Below, one piece after another: positions 1-13,315 of a stretch of 64,000 nucleotides of DNA (position 1 is its first letter; each line of letters begins with the position of its first letter). The stretch spans positions 84,751,034 to 84,815,033 of the forward strand of contig CM031858.1 of NCBI GenBank assembly GCA_018697195.1, written 5' to 3'. Both the position numbers and the translations under genes were made by a program. Under the pieces are notes generated by a model that worked only from the letters and a program-made list of their open reading frames with translations, did not search any database and had not been told where the DNA came from. Source of the DNA: Certhia americana. Its lineage: Eukaryota > Chordata > Aves > Passeriformes > Certhiidae.

Positions 1-3000
1 TGTCTAAACCTTGATTTTCTCAGATTCTTTAACTATATTTGAGGATATTCTCATCAGAGACCATTCTGAAAAAGGGTCAGGAGAAGGACACCTGCCCCAT
101 TCCTTTTTTAACAGACTATTAAACAGTGTGGAGCATTATGGAGAGTTTTCTGTGTATCTCAATTTAGTTTATGTTCCTTGAAAAAAATAATTAAAATTAT
201 ATATTTTGTCAGGGATGGAAATTACAGTGTTGTTATGGGCAAAGTTCTACATAGTATCCAAAGCAGAAGGTTCAAATTCTCTAGCAAAATTAATTCCAGC
301 TTCACATCTCTAGCACAGTTAGTTGAAAATTTTCAGAGGGGTGACTTAACGTGAAAAGCAACTTCTTATTAATAACATTGCCAAACTATTAGCAGTAAGA
401 CAGAGGCTTTAATGTTTAAGAACAGGACATTCATAAGATAGCTATTTATTGTAAAATAGTTAAAGCCTAAGTATTCACTTTTAGTTCTCCTTTGTAGCCT
501 TCAGGTGAGCCAGCTCCTGTCCATACCTACTTAAAGATAAATTTACATGCTCTCTTCCAAGCTGAAAAAAACACAGTCCACCTTCTTTTTGTTTTTAAGA
601 TTGTGGCTACAATCATCGTGAAACTTTAAATACCAAACGTGACAAACTTGTTGCCACACAAAGAGGAATTGAGTAGTACCACTCATTTCTGCCAATGTGG
701 TCATGTCTTCTTGTGTTCACATGTACCTATAAAAAGCTAATACTAAAACCTGTTTATGGAGTAAAGAATTATTGCAATTATGTTTTATGAGTATTGAAAG
801 GAGTAAAGCAATGGTACAGGTACAAAAGATCAAAGAGGCTCTGAAATTTTCTCATAGCATGGTTTCCTTGGCATTGTGTTCTCCCCTGCATATCCATTAT
901 TGACCATCAGCATCTTCAGGCTGGACTGGATGGTGGTTTTTAAATGAACTGGCATGTCTTCCAATAAACTGAAAGGAAAAATAGACAAGAAAGAATAAAC
1001 CTCAGAAGCTCCTGTTAACCTGCTTAAGTCTCCTACTTCATTTTCCACAAGAAAAGAATGGGTAAAACATAGTTTTGCAGCCTTGTAACAGAAACGTGGC
1101 AGGGGTTACATGACAGCTTTGTCAATTACCCAGTTTGCATTACTCACCAGTCCTTCTGTTTTTTCTGCCTTTCCTTGATCTAAGAGCACAGCAAAGATTG
1201 ACTCAGGTTGATTTCTGAGCAATCACAATGTGAAGCTCAAGCTGCCTGCTGCTGTGCTTCAATCGTTTTAGTTCTCATGAGATGAAATCTCAGGTATCAT
1301 CTGACTTGGTCAATAACTCATGAAAGAAATGCATTATGATATGGCATAGAGTACAAATGTCCCCACATGCAAATAGCAAAAAAGGTTTGCCATTTAAGAA
1401 TGTTTGTTAATTTTCAGCAGAGTACTAGTCTAGTCATATTTTTCTCGTATCTGAAAGGTAAAATTTGAAACTTTCTGTTTTCTAAACACTGAGGCTTTAT
1501 AACTTTTACAATATTTATTTGTTAAATATTCTAATTCAGAACAGTAGAGGTTTGGGTTTTTTGGGTTATTTTTTAAATTTGTTTATCGGGTCTATTGGTG
1601 TTATATAGTCTTACTGGGGATTTCGCATATCATCTAAGCTAATAGAAGGGAAAAGGAAATTACAAACTCCTGTATTGATATGGTCCTAATAATCAAAGTA
1701 ACTCAATGCCTGGCCTTCTTTAATAGATTTAGCCTATAACTCTCCTCAAAATCCAGAAAACTACATTGTTTTAACTCATGGAGTATTATATATGACTTGT
1801 CTTAAATCACACAAAATAGTTGTCACTGAACAGTTAACTGTATTTGACCAGACAATATCAGGCAAGCACATGAAACATTTCCTTTTGTCTCTGAAGTTAA
1901 AAAACTAGATGGAGATTTTTTCAGAGCACATTCTAATCTAAAAATATCTAATGTGATTATTGTGGCACACATGAGACATTCTCTTAATAAATGTGTAAGG
2001 ATGACGATACTGAAGAATTGTTAATTCATCTGAGAAAGTACAAACATAATTTCTGCCAATTTGTCTTCACCTTTGGTATACAGTTAAACCAATGTAAAAC
2101 ATTCATGTCATACATGGACATGGTGAGTGCAAAGTGCAAGGCTGCAACACCACAATGATCACTTTGAATTCAGATTCTATAATCAGATTTTTTCATTGAA
2201 CTGGTATTAGTGAGAGATCTGTACTCTGACAATAATGGCAAGTATAGAATTGAAAGGATATCCACATGTATTTACTGCACGAGAGGTTTGACTGCAGATA
2301 ATATAGTAAGAAAATCAGTTACTTGTTGAGAACTGTATTACAGATTCCTGACATCACATGCTCAAAATTCATTAAATACTCCACTCTGCTTTTAAAAATA
2401 ATAAAAAAATACATTTACAAATGGGCTTCTGAGAAAAATTCTTTCCTCATTGTTAATGAAAACTGGAATTACTGAGGTGTTTTTTTTACATAGTAAAATT
2501 TCTGCTAAGATATTTATAGACACATTCAAATTCTTCTTTAGAGTAAAACAGAAGAAAATTTAGAAAGAAATTTAAAAAAAACACTTAAAAGCATTAATCT
2601 TTAAATATGTAGAGATACTTCTAAAATAATGATTCACAGGCAGGAGAGTTTTCTGATCCATGTTAGAAATTTAAAAATTCTTCAGACATCTACTCACATA
2701 TTCTGTAATGCTGCAAAGAACTGACAGTTCTGACTTCAGAGCAGTACAACATCCAAAATATTTATAAAACACCAAAACACTCAATTAACTCATGCCTGAA
2801 AAATGAGGCTTAAATAAAAGTAAGTCCAATTGGTACAACTCCCTCAGCATAACCTTGTCTTTAGCAGATTCTCACAATAGACAGACAGGGAAAATTACTT
2901 CAGAGCTATACATAATAGAAAATGAAGTGTCACAAACTGAAAGAAGCAAATATAAGTCACAACATGCAATGCAAGCCCTGAAATGAATGACAGTGCAATT

Positions 3001-3899
3001 AACATAACAGAGAGAAGATGGAAACTTGTCAGAAATTGCTGCATGGCTGCTCAGATTTGATAGGAGTGTGGAATTGATTTCTTCACACAATCCCTTAGAA
3101 AAAAGATTTCAATCAAGAAGTGAGGGAATGAAACTTGCGTGTATATACACTTCTCTCTGTGCTTGTATATATGTGTGTGAGTCTTTGTATGTGAGCTGAT
3201 AACAGAGCAAGGAGCTCAGTGAAGCTGTTAGATCATGCAGACAGTGGAAAAATGGCCCACAGTTGAGACCATGAGAGCTAATAATTAAAGGAAAGCGCTA
3301 ATGTGGACTTTGGACTGGCTTTTGGCCATTGGAAAAAAGACTTTATTGCTCTTATAAAGAAGTTAGACAACTATTCCAAAGTAAACAGGATAAAGGGGTC
3401 TTTTTAGCTGAATCTAAAGCTGAACCTTATCAGCAACAATTCATTCTGTGTCTGCTGTGAAGAAACTAGGACTAAGTAGATACTGTAAGAATGGAGATGG
3501 GAAGTTGTTTTTGCCTGTGCTGTGAATCTGAATGGAGATGTTAGCTACTCTGCTCCAAAGCCCTCTTGCAAAAGAAATTAAGTCACCGCACTTTCCATCA
3601 AGAAAAGCACTATTTATAGCTCTGCGGAAATGACTACCAGGAGCCTTGAGGGAAATACACAGCAGAAACCCTTAACTGAGCAATGGCAGACATTTGCTAA
3701 AACATCTCTCCCAAAGTTCCATAGGGCTTTACATGCATATTAAAAGAAAGGAGAAAAAAATTGCTAAAAGAACTTACCTTTATGAACTGATCTTCTGCTG
3801 CCTTCAATCTCTGTCTGTTCAAACAGAATATGTAAGGGGTAAAGTTTGTTGGAGTAAAAATCCTTCTTATTATCCAACATAGAAGAGAATTAATGACTA
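1..3899. other. AT-rich unique DNA, no gene seen
   Basis: This stretch is A+T-rich and CpG-poor, with stops frequent in all six frames. The only open frames are about 60-75 codons, as expected by chance. I see no recognisable repeat family. Small items are a perfect 12-bp palindrome GTGTATATACAC at 3139-3150 inside a short TG/TA-rich patch (about 3137-3185). It is most simply read as intergenic or intronic vertebrate DNA. Confidence 0.6.
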
Positions 3900-3900
3900 C

Positions 3901-3932
3901 TTTTTTTTTTTTTTTTTTTTTTTTTGGGGGGG
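3901..3932. repeat. T25-G7 homopolymer pair
   Basis: There are 25 consecutive T followed directly by seven G, then TGGGTTAG. CR1 LINEs do not leave poly-A tails, so in a CR1-dominated genome such a run is more likely slippage-expanded simple sequence than a retroposon tail. The exact length is liable to sequencing or assembly error. Confidence 0.9.
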
Positions 3933-4633
3933 TGGGTTAGCTGTAAGAAGACTGTGTTAGCAATTTTATCAACTTCTTGTGACTGTTTTATCTGTACCAG
4001 GTTGGCTATAGAACATACTGTTTGAGAGTGTCTGGTCACTGAAAAAAAAAAGGACTGATCAATAGATTAATACCGATCCCAATGGTTGTTTGCTGAATCT
4101 GCTGTTTAATGCCTGGAATTGAAGAAGAGGGATAAAGGGAGAGAAAGGAATGTATGATTTAACACGCATTTCTACTTTTAATCTTGGGATGTTCACTGCT
4201 TTCTCATAAAAGCTGAAGGCATATGTACATGTTCTGGATTTTGAAAACTGCCCTAACTAAAGATTGGAAATGCAGGTCAGTTGATGTTATCAGATCTCCA
4301 TTTTGTCCTATGATGACATATGACACTACTTGCTTAGGAGATTCCATACATAACTAATTTTAGGCGATTGAGCAAATTGGGTTTTTTAACAAAAAATGGA
4401 AAAAAGAAAGAAAGAAGACTTCCTCACATTAAGACGCAAATATAATCATCAGGTATGAGCAAATTTTTGTTTAAATTTGACTCCGTACTGCCATAACACC
4501 TGCTTAGTTGTTTATTGTTTTTCTTTCCACACATGTTTCCAGATCATTGTGGTTTTGGTTTTTGTGGGGATTTTATGTAGCAGAAAATGTGTGTCATGCA
4601 ATATGCTATTATAGTATATAATGTATAGATATG
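3933..4633. other. AT-rich unique DNA, nothing recognised
   Basis: No repeat family, RNA gene or credible open frame was seen. Short A-runs are present near 4041 and 4385. The composition matches the rest of the window. Confidence 0.55.
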
Positions 4634-4705
4634 TATAACTATATAACTATAACTATAACTATATCTATAACTATAATTATAACTATATATATATATATAT
4701 ATATA
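4634..4705. repeat. Compound microsatellite (TATAAC)n / (TA)11
   Basis: The tract begins as imperfect copies of the hexamer TATAAC, with variants such as TATATC and TATAAT. At 4684-4705 it passes into a pure TA run. Read on the minus strand it gives a Tyr/Ser/Ile-rich open frame that is an artefact of the repeat. Confidence 0.9.
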
Positions 4706-6148
4706 GGTATAGTTCAATTCCACATAAATAGCATCTTGTTTCAACAAATTAAATAAATAGTTTTATCTTCTGATCTTTCCAAAAGGCCAGTAGGGAGCTA
4801 TTGAATTTTTTGCTTATACGTTTTGAATCAGGTAACAGGCTCACAGTATATTCTGGCACTTGGTTATTATGAATTTTGCAGAAAATGCACTTTTGCACTG
4901 GAAGGAATTTTAACAGAAGACATCAGCACATTTACTGCTGGTTTAGAGCTGTTTGATAACATTTCTCATGAAAGTCTGTTATTGAGATTCAGACTTTATA
5001 AGGTGCTGGTCTGCCTTACTCCTTCTTACGGGATTGTCACCATAAATAATTAAATGTGCATAAGAGGAACTGAATGATTACTGCAACTGCAATGTCCTCA
5101 TATCGCCTAAGAAGAGATCTCTAATTTGTTGACAAAAGCCTATAAATCCTATATAATTATAACCATTAGATATAACACTTGACATTAAAATGTTCTTAAC
5201 AGCAATTTAAAATACAGCTAATTTTAAATATTTTAACTTTTTATTATTTTTAATTTATTTTTTAATGGAAAGATGTAATTGCCTGCATAATAATTTACTC
5301 TTAAAATCCTTTGAGGTGAAGATCTAGCTGAAACAAATGTTGAATATCCTAAAGGAGCCTGCTTTCATTTGTTCTAATTCATGAGTGATTTAATGGATTC
5401 AGCACTAAATGTTCAGGAAAAGTAATGTGTGAACCAGAAGTAAGTATCTTATTGGGAAATATTTTACAAATAGACGTCTAATAGTTGTGTCAGAATAGAC
5501 TTGAAATTTCACTATGAAGGGAGGATTGGCTTTGGTCTAGTTTTGTTATCTGTGTAATAAAAGGGACAGTTAAAGAAACACCAAAAGATCTGTTCTAGGG
5601 CTATTAACCAGCATTAGCACACATTAGTGGTTAAATGATCTAAATAACAACAGACTACTTCTGGTAGTGCAGACATTATCAAAAATGACCTACAGAAACC
5701 TGAAGTCCATGTCGTGCTGCATTGCTAAATACTCCTTCTTCAGAGGTTGAAGCAATTAGATTATCTGCTTCCCTAAGATTAAGCAGGACAAAAAGCTGCT
5801 GATATAAAGTCAAATATATTGTATTTTCTTAATTAAAAAAGTAAAGCAGAAGTCTTTTCCTGATCCATATTATGTCACTCCTCAGTCACAATGCTGACAT
5901 ATAAAACTGTTCAAGCTATCATTTCTTCTATACCTGAGAGATATCCCAGGGGTTGTTCTTTATTTGCCTCTCAAGAAAATCTACCCAAAAGAATCAAGTT
6001 TCCTTTAGCTTTACTGAGAGAAGCTAGTGTGTGCCAGTGTATGAAGTGTACATTTGCTTCAGCCATTCGCTTTACTTACATTTTCATTAGGTGCAATTTT
6101 TCAGTTACTTTTTCTATATGTAATGTGAAAATGCCATATTTAGGGGTA

Positions 6149-6218
6149 TTTTTGTTTTTTGTTGGTGTTGTTGTTAGTTAGTTATCTAGTTAGTTAATTG
6201 TTTTTGTTTGTTTGTTTG
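6149..6218. repeat. T/G-rich low-complexity tract (GTT, TTAG, GTTT units)
   Basis: The run consists of T and G with a few A. It passes from GTTGTTGTT through TTAGTTAG to three GTTT copies before GCC. It has a simple-sequence origin and no coding content. Confidence 0.75.
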
Positions 6219-6986
6219 CCATGGATTATGAAAGAGAAATATGATGATAATTCCTTGTTAAAGCCAAAGACTGTGTTATTTAGTGCTGTGATTTTTGCAA
6301 TGCAAAAAAAAGGGTATGATAAAATTGACAAATCATTATGAATAATTCAAATAACATGTTGCAGGAATGGATACCTGATATGTTACGAAAAATGTTCTTC
6401 AAGTATTTATGTATTGGCTAAGAATTACAGGGCTCCTTTGTGCATTTCAGATCATGTTAGAATGGAGACGGATTTAATTATTTGGCTTTGAAGAATGTTG
6501 TGGTTAGTGCATTTCCTGGTAATACAAAAGAAGTTGTACATCTCACATGCTGAATGTTCACATTTCCTGAACACACTTCATTGTCCTTTGTAAGTTGTGT
6601 CTGCCTCCAAACTCAGAGTTTTCAAGACTAAATTGTACTCAGCATTAGATTTTAGTGACGATCTGAGACAAACAAGCCGGCTTAGCCAGCTTATGAACTC
6701 AAAAACTCAATATATTTTCCCCAGCAGTGCAAAAAGCAATAGATGCTGTTCCTGCACCACAGTTGTACAGCAAGTAACTATGAACTTATTGTCTGAATGA
6801 AAATCTTCTAACACTTCAGTGAGAAAGGAAAAAATTATACTCACCTCACTGCTGTCGTTTGGAAAAAGAGTTCTAAGTCATTGCTTCCAAATGTAGATCT
6901 CTGCTTCCTCAGCAGACTCAGAGAAAACTACTCCAAAATAAAGAAGCGTGTAAGGAACATTGTCACTTCTCATCTTCATCACTGGG

Positions 6987-7002
6987 AAAAAAAAAAAAAA
7001 AA
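6987..7002. repeat. Poly-A, 16 bases
   Basis: An uninterrupted A16 run follows CACTGGG. No processed-gene sequence or target-site duplication was recognised around it. Confidence 0.85.
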
Positions 7003-9477
7003 GGCTTTTATGAAGTCGTGAAAATCTTCTCTTAACTGTGGTCTAAGATATATCAATCACTTATATTACTCTGTATTCTTTTTTGGATCATCTGGTATTC
7101 AAAGTGGGGTCAGGAATGATCTGAGCATCAGGGTATTCAATTTAACCCTTGGCAGAGTGCTCCCAAGACAATGCTGTTCCTCTGAACAACTTTTACAAGC
7201 CAAAGGTGTGTCAAGTCCAGATGTCATATGTGAAAGTGTGGTATGGAGGGTTACAATGCAGTGCTGCTCAACAACACAGGCCTCCAGCTGATGTCCAGTT
7301 GATAAAAAATTGTCTTATGATCAGCTGTGCTCAAAAGATGTAGATTTTATTATCAACTGTAGGTATATTTTCTCAGTTAAATCATGGATATTTTTTTCAA
7401 CTGAAATATTGCATTCACATCAAGGTGGTTATGATCAGAAGCAGGGAAAATCTTATTCCCATCCACCTCCCCATTTTCCACTAGATGTCATTAAAAATGT
7501 AATCATTGATTAAACAACCCTTCTCTTATCAGCTGCTCATATACTGCCTCAATGGATGCACCAAAGATGCTAAGTCTTGCTTTTTGCCAACTGCCACATG
7601 GCAAAGCGGGACTGACCATCAGAACTGAAAACTATGCTTTTTTCTTATTTCCAGATCCTGGCAGCCAATCCCACCATACCTTCTCTTTTTAGATGAAAGA
7701 AAAGGAAAATCTAAGAGCAACAATCAGCATCAGATCTGTGTTTGAAAGAGGCAGAGAATATCCCTAGTTGACAAAAGGCACGTGTTCTCCAAATGACTAG
7801 AGACAATTGCTTTTTTGCATATCTGGCACCTTGTTGGGCCCTTTCAGGGTTTCAGGGAAACAACTGCAGGCCACTGCTCTGTGCTTTTTGAGAAATCCTT
7901 CATCACTGAGATGGGGTACCCTGTTCTCTCTGAGTCTTTTCTCTTCCATATGTACTTTTGCAAATTTTTAAAGGAAACATTTGACTTCCAAGATGTTAAT
8001 GTTTTTTATAAGTTGTATATGATGAGTACAAGAGTCATTTGAGCAATAATGTGTGCAGGGAAGGCTAGTCAGATAAATGAAGTGCATGCCACATCTCTTG
8101 GTCTATACTTTTGACTGTCTAGCCTAAAATCTGGTGATCTTATAGGCTGTAATATGGTGGTAAATAGTAATTCAGTCTAAGGTTTAAACAAGAAATACAA
8201 CCTCTATCGCTGAAGAGTATAAACAATAAGATTTTTTCATCAGACAAAATTAAAGAAAGTCACACGTTTATTTCTCTGCAAATTAAATTAAAACATTACA
8301 CTTCTTTTCCTGTTCTTTCAGAGTTTCTTAAGACTATCTTGAGCAAAGAATAACAGAGGTTAAAAACTGGTAATATTATTTTAAAATACAGATTAATGTT
8401 GATATGTGAATAGCAGAATTCTTCCAAGGAGAATTTAATTTCAAAGTTTACCTGTGAAACTGAAATTGGTGTTCATTGGAGCTTGATAGTGAAAACCTCC
8501 TGAGAAAATCCAGATCCAGCATTGTGGATATGCAGGACAATTTCTAACAAATTGTTCTTTAAACATGACAAATAAAGTGAATGCCAGATGTTTTAAACCA
8601 ATTCATTTTTAATTTTTTTTTTTTTTGCATAAGAACACTTTAGAGAGAGAAAGCCGCACAACATATTTCCTTGTCTATCAGGGTGTTTTATTTCACTTGT
8701 CTTTAAATAAGAAGTTATTAAAGGTCCTTAAGTTCCCCTATTATTTGAATGTTACGTATTAGTTCATTATTTCATGTGCGTGAATTCCATGTCTTCGTTG
8801 CACTTTCATTTTCCAACAAAAGCAAATGTGAAGCAATAGAAAATCAGTACTTTAGAGGTGTAAATGGTAAGTGAAGCAAACAGACCAATGTTTCTTTTTT
8901 GACTTTTTTTCCCAGAAGCTCCAATCTGTGAGCTAATGCTTTAGAGCATGAAAGCAACCTCACATGTTATTACATGTGTTTTAGGACAGCATCTTCCTTT
9001 ACTCACTGGGTCCAAATCATAGGTTTAGTCTCAGTCAGAAACAGATGTCATCTCTTTCAGATGTAACTGTAATCAAGGCTTTATCAGACCCATTTTAGGC
9101 TCTTTATATTGTAAATGAGATTCTTAATCCATTAGGCTGATTATGCAAAGTATAATCCAGGGCCAGTCTTTCAAAGTTCATTTTATAAATGGAACATGGT
9201 TATCTCACTTTTAAAGATTTCTGAAAAACAATTGCCAATTCCACACATTTGGGTGCATCTCTGATGGGAAATGCAAATAGAGTTGATAATGATTGCAGAA
9301 TGTCGGGAAACTGCATGAGGTTTTTATTAACTTTGACAAGTTATACTATATGCAGATGGGGCAGTCTTCTAGTTCCATCCTTTTTAATCTTGGAAAAAAA
9401 TAAGGAGCTCTTTGACACAAATCACATGGGTGGATCTTTCTGTACACATAAAAAACCCAAGTAAGTCAAAACAACCT

Positions 9478-9514
9478 CCCCCAAAAACCCCAAAACACCA
9501 ACCCCTAAACCCCC
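9478..9514 (-). other. C-tract cluster, potential G-quadruplex on minus strand
   Basis: Four C runs lie at 9478-9482, 9488-9491, 9502-9505 and 9510-9514. They are separated by gaps of 5, 10 and 4 bases. On the minus strand this is four runs of at least four G, which meets the usual sequence criterion for a quadruplex apart from one long loop. The last pair, read on the minus strand, resembles GGGGTTTAGGGG and so is loosely telomere-like, but it is not a TTAGGG array. Confidence 0.6.
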
Positions 9515-9895
9515 AATTTCTGTCAGGCTTCCATTTGGGGTCTTTTCAGGTTTTCCCACTATGAAGATAGCTTTCAGAGAAATGATGGTGACATTAATCC
9601 TTCAGCAAATTCTGACCGATATATTTGGAAGAGCTGGAATAAAATATATCCACACATACATCTATCAGATCAGAAGAACAGATATTTCAGGAATCAAGTG
9701 ATATTTTCCTGGGCTGCTGTGCAATTTATGAAGTCATGCCAATGGGACTAACTCAGCTACTCAAGGTCAAATGGCACTATTAGTTCATGTGAGATACTGG
9801 GATAAAAATGCTTCCATTGTTCCCACTAGTATGTCTGCATGAAGAAGGATAACAGTTGACACAGAGCAATTCCCAAGGGATAACCTATGTGTCCT
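9515..9895. other. Unique DNA, nothing recognised
   Basis: No open frame, repeat family or RNA gene was seen in this short interval between the C-tract cluster and the minisatellite. Confidence 0.5.
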
Positions 9896-9949
9896 AAGGT
9901 TTTGTGCTTCTGCAAGGTTTTGTGCTTCTGCAAGGTTTTGTGCTTCTGC
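9896..9949. repeat. Three-copy 18-bp minisatellite
   Basis: Three head-to-tail copies of AAGGTTTTGTGCTTCTGC lie at 9896-9913, 9914-9931 and 9932-9949, with no mismatch that I can see. Because 18 is a multiple of three, the minus strand reads as a repeated AEAQNL peptide within a 67-codon frame. I see no other evidence that this is coding. The identity of the copies points to recent duplication. Confidence 0.95.
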
Positions 9950-11182
9950 AGCAGAGTTAGAATGTAGGTTATATAGGTGTTGTATCACACCAAAGAAATG
10001 AAGGGAAACAACACATTTAAGAAAACTTTTTTGCTAACCAATCACAAAATAAAAATACGGGTTCTCTTTTATTCTTCCTGGGTACAATTTGGCATAGTTT
10101 CACTGAAGTCGTAGTTTCACTGAGCTCAGTTTAGCACTATGAATATAGATCACTGAAAAGACTGAAGTTATGCCATCTAACATTAAATTATTATTCTTTA
10201 TCGAGCATCTCAGCTTCTTAATTGAAGTAAAAATTCAGGCCAAAAGGTTTTGCCACATTTTGAAAATACAGTAGAATATGAAGTATCTTTTGCAAATACC
10301 AAAAAAATCTCTTTTTTATCTGTTCCAATTAAGCAAACTTATGCTTTTAAACAAAAAAATATTTATATTTATATATGTTAGTATAAAATAACCTTTATTG
10401 CTGTATAAAATCACTTTTTGATTAACTAGAGATGGCTGCTTAACTTTCTTCTACCACGGCATTTCAATTATATGGTACAAAGTTAAGGTAGAAAGTAAGA
10501 ATGTATGAAGGTAACACAATTTGAAATGATTTCATAAAGAAATACACACAGTTAAGTAAAGTTTTGTAATTATTCAGCAACCATTTCTCAGGTTTTGTTT
10601 CTAGCCAGCCAACAGAGCAATAATAAAAAAAATTCTATGGAAGTGCACAGTTTAAAGTAGGAAAGTAAACTGCAGTTATCAAAGACTTTTTTCTTAAAAC
10701 ACTGATTTTATGGAATATATGATTTTATGGATTATATATTATATTATGGATTTATGGCAGCATGTTTTAGAGAGATCACTGACACCATAAGTAAAGCATT
10801 GACAACCTTAACTGTACTGATTTTATGCAGTTTTCTTGTAAGAAAAAATATGGAATTTTTGTATAACACTGGCATACAAAATCTGACAGTTAAACGGAGA
10901 AAAAATGTCTGAAAATGAATGCCAAAAATAAGAGTATAAAAAATGTTTTAAACTATTTGAAGAAAAATATTAATCTAGATGTTTATTGCCTAACAGGAAT
11001 ATCTTCCAATGTCTAAATTATAGACACATTAAAACAACCCAACCAACCAACTTTTGAATTTCAAATATATTAGGAAATTACATTTTTAAAGGCCAACAAT
11101 TACAGTCAAGACAGTGAGTTCTATGAATCCATTTTATGTTTCTATGCTCATGTATCTCATGTATAATAGCATATATGTTTTA

Positions 11183-11191
<9 letters not shown>
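9950..11191. other. AT-rich unique DNA, no gene seen
   Basis: The sequence is A+T-rich with short TATAT clusters near 10360-10380 and 10716-10745, and CAAC/CCAA runs near 11035-11050. No coding, RNA-gene or transposon signal was recognised. Confidence 0.55.
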
Positions 11192-11226
<35 letters not shown>

Positions 11227-11239
11227 GTATATATATATT
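11192..11239. repeat. (TA)n microsatellite interrupted by G
   Basis: Alternating TA from 11192 is interrupted by single G residues at 11215 and 11227. This is typical of a decaying dinucleotide array. Confidence 0.92.
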
Positions 11240-13315
11240 TGTACTAATCAGTTTCAAAGAAATTTCCTTTCTAATGAAATTAACACTTCACAACAAATAA
11301 ACAAAGCTCTGCATTTTCTGTAGTACATCTATGAATACTTTTGTTTAGCATAAGTGCGATACATCGACCTGGAACAATGATTAGTAGCTAAAGGTTATAT
11401 CTCTGTAAGGATAATGAAAGTAAAAATAATTATTTTCCCCCTGATTAAAGTCTACTAAAATATTATTTTTTAATGAAAAAAAATTAAGCTAAGATAATCA
11501 ACACCAAATTAAAAAAAAGAAAATGTCTGCATTGTTCATTTGGCTGGGCAGACTTTCGTGTGCATTTGGATGTCAAGGCTGAAATAAAGGAGGGTGGGGA
11601 ATGATACTTTGTTACTGTATAGAATTTTTTACTTTTTGGAACTGTGAAATTTTTCATTATCTATCTTTCACTCTATCCCAAGCTAAAAATAATAAATAAT
11701 ACAAGAAATTAATTATATTTTACCTTGATCATTTTCAAGAAAAGTAGAGTCAGGTCATACATTTAGATTAGAAGGGATGTAATCAGAGAAATGCTGGGAC
11801 ATCTCACATCTTTCCAAAATGCTAGGCCAGTTCATGATATTTTTTACTAGTCACATATAAAATTGTAGCTTCTCCCAGAATGAACAGTAGTAGTATTGTC
11901 CACTTTTTTGCATTACTCTCTTATGTTTTGTTCCACGCTTTTTATTTGCACGTGAAAAAGACTGAAGATCTAATAATCTGGACCAGAGCTTTGTTAAGTC
12001 CTATAGTAATAATTACACCTATAATGTAGAAATGTCTTACTATTTTTATTGCTGGTATTTTTAGCTTATTATTCATCATTATTGTTATTGATGTGGCTAT
12101 TATTAGTTCAAATTTGGCCAGAATCCATCAATGCTTTGCCATTATTTGTTGAAAATCTGTCCTTTTAAATCTATCAGACCTGGCTATTATGATGTACAAT
12201 TATGCAGGTATTATGTGGTTTTGTTTGTACTTTTAGCTTTGGGCACAACTGGCAGCCTGGGCTCCTCAAGAGTTTGGCTCTGCTATCCATACAATCTGCC
12301 TTTCTTTCTCTTTCTTCCTTTCCATCACTTTTTTTACAGCTCAGGCTGATCTGACAGACTGACAGAAGAAAGTGCAGACGTGTCCACAGTCCCTCATACC
12401 GCACATTAAAAGCCCTGGAAAAAGAGAAACATCTAAGGAATATGAGGTCATAGGGTTATTTTAAGTTCTAGTTGTCTTGTAGTATAGAAGTCAGGTTCTG
12501 TTGATTCAACTTTTATTACACAGTTCTCTCTATGGATATTTCCAGTCCTACATTCCCAAGACAGGTAGCAAAACCCAATACAGTTACAAATGTGCTGACA
12601 GACTAAAGGAAAGTAATAACCACTTTTTTATCCAATTCTAATTCTACTACTGAACGTAAGCAAGAGTAGACAGCACGAAGGTTTCTTGGGTGAAACAGTG
12701 TTCTGCCTTTGTGATTGACTGCCTCTTTTTGTGTTTCTTGCAATATAAAGGACTAAGAGTTTCTAAATTAACTCTCTCCCAAATGGGACATAAAATAGAG
12801 CAACGTACTCAAAAGTGTCTCTGGTTCTTTTAAAAAAAAAAAATCATTTATATTGATTGTATTCCTGTTGCTGAAAAACCTTCAGCACTTTTTGAATATA
12901 TTTGTTTGTTTGTGTGTGGGTTGTGGTTTGTTTGTAGGTTTTTTTTCCCCAAAGACCTCTTCAGCAGCCTCAAATACACGGTTAGTGCAAGATCAGGTAG
13001 TCCTTACATCTTTCATTCTTTCCCCTCATGAATCTTCTGCTTCTTTCCTGGCCATTTTGATTACTCTTGAATTTATTATTTGCAAGTGCAAGAGGATGTA
13101 AATGACTTGCTATGCTTCCTAACTTTCCTTTTTTTTGAGTTAGTTTGCTAGCCTTCAAGCTATACGACATTGACATTTTTCTGGAAGAAGAATATTGAGG
13201 ATTGGATGCAGGATATACATACAGACCAGGCCTTGGCTACCCTTCCTATTGATAGTTCGGAGTCCTTTAATTCTACATTAAACACAATTTTTCTCTGTAA
13301 TAGTGCATATATTGT
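11240..13315. other. AT-rich unique DNA, no gene seen
   Basis: All frames are closed at short intervals. Overlapping 70-80 codon frames on both strands around 12131-12404 and 12853-13176 lack a recognisable domain or splice context. A T/G-rich patch at about 12896-12945 is low complexity. Confidence 0.5.

Larger units (their letters stand above)
4706..9477. other. AT-rich unique DNA with short simple repeats
   Basis: No gene is supported. An open frame at 4823-5053 has an AG and a GT at plausible exon borders (4882-5002), but both splice contexts are weak. A T/G-rich low-complexity run of GTT, TTAG and GTTT units lies at 6149-6218, a 16-base A run at 6987-7002 and a T run near 8613-8626. The remainder shows no repeat family that I can name. 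Confidence 0.5.

Noticed and set aside
255..275. GGTTCAAATTC resembling a tRNA B box
   Set aside because: There is no A box at the correct distance and no cloverleaf-forming flanks.
4882..5002. Possible exon with TTTTGCAG acceptor and AAG|GTGCTG donor
   Set aside because: The polypyrimidine tract is poor and the donor lacks A at +3/+4 and G at +5. The translated peptide matches nothing I recognise.
9785..9988. 67-codon minus-strand frame with AEAQNL repeats
   Set aside because: It is produced by the 18-bp minisatellite, with no other coding evidence.
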